From: CALWZE01 sp036644375
Lineage (GTDB): Bacteria > Bacillota > Clostridia > Oscillospirales > Ruminococcaceae
Length of the DNA: 64,000 bases
Direction: 5' to 3'
Assembly: GCA_036644375.1 (NCBI GenBank)
Contig: JAVXQD010000005.1
Coordinates: 1 to 64,000, forward strand
Shown: piece by piece, positions 58,405 to 64,000 of the stretch
Position numbering within the stretch: the stretch's first letter is position 1
Layout: each line of letters starts with the position of its first letter
The notes under the pieces: generated by a model
What the model was told of the DNA's origin: nothing
Seen by the model: the letters and a program-made list of their open reading frames with translations, nothing else
The model's database searches: none
Program-made: the position numbers and the translations under genes

Positions 58405-60576
58405 CTATGGCTTGGGGGTAACGGTCACCGCACATGTCGCGGTTTTGCCGTTTGCCGCTGCGGTTATTGTCGCGCTGCCCGCAGCAACACCAGTGACGAG
58501 TCCGTTGGCGTCTACCGTGGCAATTGCCGGATCGCTTGAAGACCACGCGACCGCTGAGGACGGGGTAACCGTCGCTGTCAGCTGCGTTGTCGCTCCCGCA
58601 GCTACCGACACGGCAGTCGGAGCAACCGAGATTGTTGCCGGGACGGTATTGCCGTAGCTCGAGCCTCCGCCGGTCGGCGCTGAAACCGACCCCGACACAA
58701 GGTTTATGGTAAATGACTGGAACAGATAGTCGCTCTTGCCCTTTACATAAATATCCAGCTTTCCGTCCGAGGTCGCCGTAAAGTCAACCTTGAACGCGCC
58801 GCCCGGAGTAGCCGCTACCGGACCTGCCACCGTCGCACCGCCGAACACCGCATACACCTGATAAGCAGCTCCGTCCTCAACCTTGGTGGGCAGACCGGAA
58901 GCCGTTACGCTGAACGCCCGCGAGGTTATGCCCTTGCTCACCACAAGGTCAATGGATGTGTTCGATGCAACCTTTGAGCCCTCCGGAATGCTCTGACCGA
59001 TAACCGTGCCGGCAGGCTTTTCATTGTCCTGCATGGTGACAACCCCGATTTGAAGCCCGTAGCTCGCAAGTGTGGTGTTTGCATCATACAGCATCATGTC
59101 TATGAACTTGGGCACGATTGTGTCCGAGCTCATCGTGAGCGTGTTGACATATATTGTCACTTCGCCGCCTGTTTCTATTTCGGATCCCGCTATCGGAGAT
59201 ACCTGAACGATTTTGTTTGTCTCGTAGTTTTCGTCGGATACGGATTCCTGACGAACCACAAGTCCGAGATTGCGCAGCGCGACCTTGCCGTCGCCCGAGC
59301 TCATGCCCACAACATCGGGCACCGCGACAATCTCGACGCCCTTGCTGACAAAGAGAGTGATAGCACCGCTCTCCTTTATCTGCTTCGGAGGAAGCGGGCT
59401 TTGGTCGTACACCACTCCCACATCTGCCAGATTGTAATCCTCCACAACAGTGAATTTAAATGTTTTGTATGCCGCATCAGACTGAATCTCGACAAGTGTC
59501 TTGCCGACGAAATTTGGCAGCTCGACATCAATCTTTTCATTCTCCAAAAGTCCGAACGCAAAAAGCAGAAGTGCCACCGTGCTTATTACGCACGCAGCGG
59601 TCACGCCCAAAAGCAGCGCAATCGAAAGACTTCCCTTCTTTTTGGGTCCCTTTTCGCCTTTTTTCTTTTTTTGCGGCGCTGCGGATTTATCTATATATTT
59701 TGTCGGTGAGTTGTCGTCGGAAAAATACTTGTAGGCAAACACGATGCTCGGATTCTTTTTAAAATCATCGATGTCGCGCAGCATCTGGGACGCCGACTGA
59801 TATCTCACATTCGGGTTCTTTGCCATCGCCTTCAGCGTGATTTCCTCAAGCGCCTCCGGAATTTCCGGCACAATGTCGCGCGGGCGCTTTGCGTTATCCG
59901 AAATCTGCTTAATCGCTATTGACACAGCGCTGTCCGAGTCAAATGGCAGCTTGCCCGTCAGCATCTCATACATCATTATTCCGACGCTGTATAGGTCCGC
60001 CTTTGCGTCGGTTATGTCACCCTTTGCCTGCTCAGGGCTTATATAGTGAACCGAACCGATGGTTTTGTCGGTTATTGTGCGCGTCTCGCTCCGCGAAAAG
60101 CGGGCGATTCCGAAATCCATGACCTTTATCGAGCCGTCCTGCAAAAGCATGATGTTCTGCGGCTTGATGTCCCTGTGCACAATTCCGCGGTCATGAGCAT
60201 GCTGTAATGCCCTCAATATCTGGACGGTAAAGTGAACCGTATCCTTCCAGCTGAGCGGTTTTTTCCTCTCGATATAGTCCTTGAGCGTGATGCCGTCGAT
60301 ATATTCCATGACAATAAACTGCACCGAATCCGAAAAGTTTACGTCAAAGACCTTGACAATGTTCGGGTGTGAAAGCAGCCCGATTGCCTTTGATTCGTTT
60401 TTAAAGCGGCGCACCAGCTCCTCGTTGTCAAGGAATTCCTCGCGCAAAATCTTTACGGCAACAATTCTATTCTCACGCAGATCCCGCGCTTTATATACGT
60501 TTGCCATTCCACCGGCGCCGATAAGCTCAATTATCTCATACCTGCCGTCAAGTTTTTTCCCGATATAGTCTATCAT
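58405..60576 (-). CDS. prkC: Ser/Thr protein kinase PrkC with PASTA repeats and a C-terminal Big_2 domain
   Basis: 723 residues. Kinase domain (10-270): IGAGGMANVYKARD, VAVKIL, HRDIKPQNIML, DFGIARFS. One membrane helix near 312-335 (IALLLGVTAACVISTVALLLFAF) leads to three PASTA repeats (about 345-545; LPNFVGKTL, VPDVVGMSS, VPKFIDMML). Then comes an extra beta-rich segment (about 548-630) and, after a Gly/Ser linker (GGGSSYGN), a bacterial Ig-like Big_2 domain with VTGVAAGSATITAAANGKTA at the very end. The kinase senses muropeptides and phosphorylates many targets. The Big_2 tail is not usual for PrkC. Preceded by prpC. Confidence 0.93.
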   Translation of the reverse strand: MIDYIGKKLDGRYEIIELIGAGGMANVYKARDLRENRIVAVKILREEFLDNEELVRRFKNESKAIGLLSHPNIVKVFDVNFSDSVQFIVMEYIDGITLKDYIERKKPLSWKDTVHFTVQILRALQHAHDRGIVHRDIKPQNIMLLQDGSIKVMDFGIARFSRSETRTITDKTIGSVHYISPEQAKGDITDAKADLYSVGIMMYEMLTGKLPFDSDSAVSIAIKQISDNAKRPRDIVPEIPEALEEITLKAMAKNPNVRYQSASQMLRDIDDFKKNPSIVFAYKYFSDDNSPTKYIDKSAAPQKKKKGEKGPKKKGSLSIALLLGVTAACVISTVALLLFAFGLLENEKIDVELPNFVGKTLVEIQSDAAYKTFKFTVVEDYNLADVGVVYDQSPLPPKQIKESGAITLFVSKGVEIVAVPDVVGMSSGDGKVALRNLGLVVRQESVSDENYETNKIVQVSPIAGSEIETGGEVTIYVNTLTMSSDTIVPKFIDMMLYDANTTLASYGLQIGVVTMQDNEKPAGTVIGQSIPEGSKVASNTSIDLVVSKGITSRAFSVTASGLPTKVEDGAAYQVYAVFGGATVAGPVAATPGGAFKVDFTATSDGKLDIYVKGKSDYLFQSFTINLVSGSVSAPTGGGSSYGNTVPATISVAPTAVSVAAGATTQLTATVTPSSAVAWSSSDPAIATVDANGLVTGVAAGSATITAAANGKTATCAVTVTPKP

Positions 60577-60627
60577 TTCATCCTCCGCATTTGCTGATTT
60601 GCGTAATCCTTAATCCGGTCAGCTGTG

Positions 60628-61356
60628 TTATGCTCCGAGCACAACAGCAGTTATATTGTCGTAGCCTCCGGCCTCCACCGCGACCTTCACCATCTTGTCG
60701 GCGACGCGATAAAAGTCATATTCGTTCACTATCTCAAGCAGACGCTGCTCGCTGACCATGTTTGATAAACCGTCAGAGCACAGCAGCAGTGTGTCGCCCT
60801 TTGAGAATTTGTGCTCATCATAGTCAATCTGCGTATCCGTGTCAACTCCGAGAGCGCTTGTTATTATATTTTTATTCGGGTGCGTGCTCGCCTGAGCCGC
60901 AGTGATTTTTCCGCTGTCGAGCAGCTCTTGAACAATGGAGTGGTCCTTGGTCAGCTGTTTGATATATGCCTTTTGTATCAGATATGCGCGGCTGTCTCCC
61001 GCATGAGCTATCTGGACGAGATTGTCACGGACAATGGCAAGCACAACCGTTGTGCCCATGGTGACAGCTTTGCCTCCATCATGGCTGAATGTATAGATAT
61101 ATCTGTTGCAGCGTTTTACGCAGTCAAGTATAAATTCCCTGACTGACTCCGGCGTCAAAAGATCGACGACATGCTTTTGTATCTCTTTTTGCAGGTATTC
61201 ACCGGACATTCTGCTTGCTTTGCCGCCGTCGGTCACCCCGCCCATTCCGTCGCAAAGCACTATCCAGTATGTGTCATCGCTCAGTCGTCCCGCGCGATAA
61301 AAATCTTGATTTTCGGTGTGCTTACACCCCAAATCTGTGCATGCGGCTATCTTCAA
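60628..61356 (-). CDS. prpC: PP2C-type phosphatase PrpC
   Basis: About 242 residues. Metal-dependent Ser/Thr phosphatase that reverses PrkC. ACTDLGCKHTENQDFY, VLCDGMGGVTDGGKAS, TMGTTVVLAIV, AHAGDSRAYLI, LLLCSDGLSNMV and GGYDNITAVVL are the PP2C motifs in order. The TTG at 61356 lies behind GGAGGAACGG, while the longer reading into RlmN has none. Lies between rlmN and prkC. Confidence 0.94.
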   Translation of the reverse strand: MKIAACTDLGCKHTENQDFYRAGRLSDDTYWIVLCDGMGGVTDGGKASRMSGEYLQKEIQKHVVDLLTPESVREFILDCVKRCNRYIYTFSHDGGKAVTMGTTVVLAIVRDNLVQIAHAGDSRAYLIQKAYIKQLTKDHSIVQELLDSGKITAAQASTHPNKNIITSALGVDTDTQIDYDEHKFSKGDTLLLCSDGLSNMVSEQRLLEIVNEYDFYRVADKMVKVAVEAGGYDNITAVVLGA

Positions 61357-61390
61357 AACCGTTCCTCCCACGCTGTAAATATATTTATGT

Positions 61391-62440
61391 TTATTGCGAA
61401 TCCCGCTCATTTTCAGCTGCTGCATCGCGTCTCAGCTGTCCGCATGCTGCGCTGATATCCGCTCCGAGCGTCCGGCGCACCGTCGCGTTGACTCCGAGGG
61501 AAATCAGCTTTTGTCTGAATTCCTCCGCGCTCTCACGCGTTGCGTGAAAGCCCGTGTCACGAACCGGATTTATCGGTATCAGGTTGACATGCGCTCCCAT
61601 TCCCCTTATCAGGTGAGCGAGATTATTCGCGTCATCCGCACTGTTATTCTGTCCGTCGATAACCGCATATTCAAAGGAGATTCGCCTCTTTGTAATGTCG
61701 TAATATCTCTTGCAGGCTGCTATCAGCTGCTCTATATTATATGCGCCGTTTATCGGCATCGTCTTATTTCGCTGATTGTTTGTCGGGGCATGAAGTGAAA
61801 TAGACAAAGTCAGCTGCCTTCTCTGCTCTGCCAGCTCGTCAATCCGCGGAACTATCCCGCAGCTTGAAAGGGTAATCGCCCTGCCTGCAAGGTTACAGCC
61901 CCGCGCATCCGTGACAATATCGCAAAATTTTGTGACATTGTCAAAATTGTCAAGCGGCTCACCGATTCCCATGAGAACAACGCTGTCCACACGCTCGCCA
62001 AGCAGCTCAGCCACCCTGTAAACCTGCAATAAAATCTCGCTTGCGGCAAGATTTCGGACAAGTCCGTTTTGTGTTGAGGCGCAAAATCTGCATCCCATAC
62101 GGCACCCCACCTGAGAGGATACGCAGACCGAAATACCGTGATGATATCGCATCGCAACCGTTTCGATGCAGTTGCCGTCCTCGAGCACAAAAAGATATTT
62201 TACCGTTCCGTCGCTCGAATGCTGTTCGCGCTCAACACCGATATTCATGATATGGCAGCTGATTTCGAGCTTTTCGCGCAGGGTCTTAGACAAATTGCTC
62301 ATAGCTTCAAAGCTCTTTGCCCTGTCTTCGTGCAGCCATTTGAAAATCTGAGCCGCGCGAAACCCCTGCTCGCCTATTGCTTTTAAAAAATCACATAACT
62401 CGTCAAAGCTAAGCGACAATATATCAACGCTATCATTCAT
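61391..62440 (-). CDS. rlmN: 23S rRNA / tRNA A2503 methyltransferase RlmN
   Basis: About 349 residues. Radical SAM methylase with C-x3-C-x2-C at Cys113/117/120 (VGCRMGCRFCAS). Also SFDELCDFLKAIGEQGFRAAQIFKWLH, LMGIGEPLDNFDNV, LSISLHAPTNNQRN and INPVRDTGF. It makes 2-methyladenosine in 23S rRNA and some tRNAs. One base separates it from rsmB. Confidence 0.96.
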   Translation of the reverse strand: MNDSVDILSLSFDELCDFLKAIGEQGFRAAQIFKWLHEDRAKSFEAMSNLSKTLREKLEISCHIMNIGVEREQHSSDGTVKYLFVLEDGNCIETVAMRYHHGISVCVSSQVGCRMGCRFCASTQNGLVRNLAASEILLQVYRVAELLGERVDSVVLMGIGEPLDNFDNVTKFCDIVTDARGCNLAGRAITLSSCGIVPRIDELAEQRRQLTLSISLHAPTNNQRNKTMPINGAYNIEQLIAACKRYYDITKRRISFEYAVIDGQNNSADDANNLAHLIRGMGAHVNLIPINPVRDTGFHATRESAEEFRQKLISLGVNATVRRTLGADISAACGQLRRDAAAENERDSQ

Positions 62441-62441
62441 T

Positions 62442-63749
62442 TTAGCACATTCTTTCAAAAGTTGCTATAAAAAAGCCCTCTGAATTGTCATTTTCGGGGA
62501 TAAATTTAATGCACTTATCCGCCGACACAGGGATATTCTCGGCAAAAGTTGGGATATTTAAGCAAAAATTACTGTTCGAGCTCAAAAATTTCCCGACTAT
62601 ATCCTCGTTCTCGCGGAAGTCGAGCGTACAGGTCGAGTAGATTAGCTTTCCTTTGACCTTGAGCTGCGCCGCACCGTTTTGGAGAATCGAGCTTTGGAGC
62701 GAAAACAGCTGATTGTCATTTTGCGGCACCTTTGTCCTTAGCTCGGGCTTTGAGCTTATCTCCCCGTAGCCGCTGCATGGCACATCGCAGAGCACCCTGT
62801 CAAAAAACTGCCCCGCGCTGTATGCGGACGCATCGCCGAGTATCGGCTCAACAATTGTGATTTCCTCTGCCTTTGCCTGCTTTTCTATCAGCGTCAAGCG
62901 GCTCTCATAACAGTCGAGCGCCGTGATTTTTCCCTCATTGTTCATCTCCTGCGCTGCCGTGAGCGTTTTTCCGCCCGGAGCGGCGCACATGTCGAGCACA
63001 GTCATTCCGCTTTTCGCGTCAAGTGCGAGCGCAGAGCACTGCGCGGCAAGACTCTGCACTCTCATGCGCCCGTCACGCAGTGCGGAGCTTTTGAGATAGT
63101 TTCCGCTTTTTATTATCAGCGCGTTTTTTATATCACTTGATATCTCGGTCTCGACGCCCTCTGAGGCAAGCTCAGACACAAGCTCGGAGACCGTCGTTTT
63201 GAGCGAATTTACACGCACCGCGGTTTTGGGTCGTTCGAGCATTGCGCCCATTATTTCCTCCGCAGTGTCGCCGTATTGACTGCACAGCAGCTGCACTAAA
63301 CCGCCGCAGAGCGAATATTTTAAGGACAGCCGCTTGACGTCGTCCCGAATTCTGTCAAAATCAGACATATCAAAGACAGCCGCCTTGCGCAGAACCGCAT
63401 TGACAAGGGACGCCGCCGAGGTCTTTTTCATCACCTTGCAGAGCTTTGCGCTCTCGTTGACAGCGGCGGACACCGGAACCGAGTCCATGAAAATGCACTG
63501 GTACAGACCGCTTCGCATAATCGCCCGTATCTCGGGGTCGAGCTTTGCAACCCCGCCCTTGAGATATTTGCCGAGAATGTAATCGAGAGTTGTCTGTCTC
63601 TCGAGAGTACCGTAAAACAGCGCGGCGGCAAACTGAATGTCGCGCCTGTCAAGCACCGTGTCGGATGTGTTTTTTTTAAATGTCAGGTTAGAGTATGCCC
63701 CGCGGTCAACCTCCAAAAGGCAGCGAACCGCAAGCTTACGTGCGCTCAA
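62442..63749 (-). CDS. rsmB: 16S rRNA m5C967 methyltransferase RsmB
   Basis: 435 residues. NusB-like N-terminal domain (about 1-135, RKLAVRCLLEVDRGAYSN), then the methylase: VLDMCAAPGGKTLTAAQ, ALDCYESRLTLIEKQA, VLCDVPCSGYGEISSKPE, IYSTCTLDFRENEDIV. The cysteines in PCSG and STCT are the catalytic pair. First gene of the rRNA-modification/PrkC cluster; overlaps the upstream peptidase by four bases. Confidence 0.95.
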   Translation of the reverse strand: MSARKLAVRCLLEVDRGAYSNLTFKKNTSDTVLDRRDIQFAAALFYGTLERQTTLDYILGKYLKGGVAKLDPEIRAIMRSGLYQCIFMDSVPVSAAVNESAKLCKVMKKTSAASLVNAVLRKAAVFDMSDFDRIRDDVKRLSLKYSLCGGLVQLLCSQYGDTAEEIMGAMLERPKTAVRVNSLKTTVSELVSELASEGVETEISSDIKNALIIKSGNYLKSSALRDGRMRVQSLAAQCSALALDAKSGMTVLDMCAAPGGKTLTAAQEMNNEGKITALDCYESRLTLIEKQAKAEEITIVEPILGDASAYSAGQFFDRVLCDVPCSGYGEISSKPELRTKVPQNDNQLFSLQSSILQNGAAQLKVKGKLIYSTCTLDFRENEDIVGKFLSSNSNFCLNIPTFAENIPVSADKCIKFIPENDNSEGFFIATFERMC

Positions 63750-64000
63750 TCATCTCTCCGTCTGCCGAAAATCAGCACAAGGCGAAGCAGGCTTGCAACC
63801 GAGACGGCAAGCGCCGCCACATAGGTCATCGCCGCCGCGCTGAGCACTTTTTTTGCTCCGCTCAGCTCGTCCGCATTCATAAGTCCGCTTGTGTCCAGCG
63901 CGGTCATCGCCCTTGCACTTGCGTTGAACTCAACGGGAAGCGTGACAAGCTGGAACAAAACCGACAGACTGAACAGAATAATTCCGATAAATACAAGCGG
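63746..64000 (-). CDS. YugP-type zinc metallopeptidase, C-terminal part (cut by window edge)
   Basis: The visible 84 residues read ...FQLVTLPVEFNASARAMTAL, then LMNADELSGAKKVLSAAAMTYVAALAVS and a basic tail. This is the typical end of neutral zinc metallopeptidases of the YugP/PF04298 group, membrane proteins with an H-E-x-x-H motif that lies outside the window. The stop overlaps the rsmB start (ATGA). The N-terminus extends beyond base 64000. Confidence 0.85.
   Translation of the reverse strand, partial: PLVFIGIILFSLSVLFQLVTLPVEFNASARAMTALDTSGLMNADELSGAKKVLSAAAMTYVAALAVSVASLLRLVLIFGRRRDD

Overview
The window looks like a chromosomal segment of an endospore-forming, anaerobic Clostridia-class Firmicute with moderate G+C. 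Supporting signs are a tryptophan T-box leader, the rsmB-rlmN-prpC-prkC-rsgA-spoVM gene order also known from Bacillus, a SipL-type spore morphogenesis protein, an oxygen-sensitive 2-hydroxyacyl-CoA dehydratase system with a CooC-like ATPase, Fe-S aldo/keto and enoate reductases, and many AGGAGG-type ribosome binding sites with TTG/GTG starts.

Left region (1-10.85 kb) is A+T-rich accessory DNA. It holds the tail of a ribbon-helix-helix protein, four copies of a 12-bp repeat beside a tyrosine recombinase, a small XRE regulator, and a defence island. The island is an FRG-domain gene followed by an AIPR gene (minus strand), then a cytosine-5 methylase divergent from a MutH/Sau3AI-type restriction endonuclease. 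The AIPR gene is frameshifted; past the break it encodes a domain homologous to the C-terminal, non-catalytic half of the neighbouring endonuclease. The GATC tetranucleotide, the usual target of this endonuclease family, overlaps the -35 box I assign to the methylase promoter. A decayed REP-type transposase, a membrane-anchored XRE regulator and an S66 peptidase follow.

The core-like region (10.9-64 kb) is dense and mostly on the minus strand. In order: Fe-S aldo/keto reductase; ROK glucokinase; larE-larB-larC (nickel-pincer cofactor) without larA; small proteins and an HD hydrolase; the T-box-controlled trpXYZ tryptophan transporter; threonine aldolase; proBA; an unknown polytopic membrane protein; an amidohydrolase; marR-MATE; a heterodimeric ABC exporter; an ABC-F ATPase; VTT and TraX membrane proteins. 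Next, on the plus strand, is a tetrapyrrole operon (hemA-sirC fusion, hemC, cobA-hemD fusion, hemB, hemL) that makes uroporphyrinogen III and siroheme/cobalamin precursors.

An unusual seven-gene operon follows (45.97-53.58 kb, minus): CooC-like ATPase, two 2-hydroxyacyl-CoA dehydratase subunits, their activator, a 51-residue membrane peptide, a stand-alone acetyl-CoA-synthase-like domain, and an old-yellow-enzyme-type enoate reductase. A TetR gene and a palindrome sit upstream. The right end carries a free Hpt protein, sipL, spoVM, a 47-residue membrane protein and the rsgA/prkC/prpC/rlmN/rsmB cluster, ending in a truncated YugP-type metallopeptidase. The prkC product has an unusual C-terminal Big_2 domain.

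The strongest candidates for an undescribed system are the FRG + AIPR/Sau3AI-C pair beside its restriction-modification partner, and the dehydratase/ACS-domain/CooC/enoate reductase operon.
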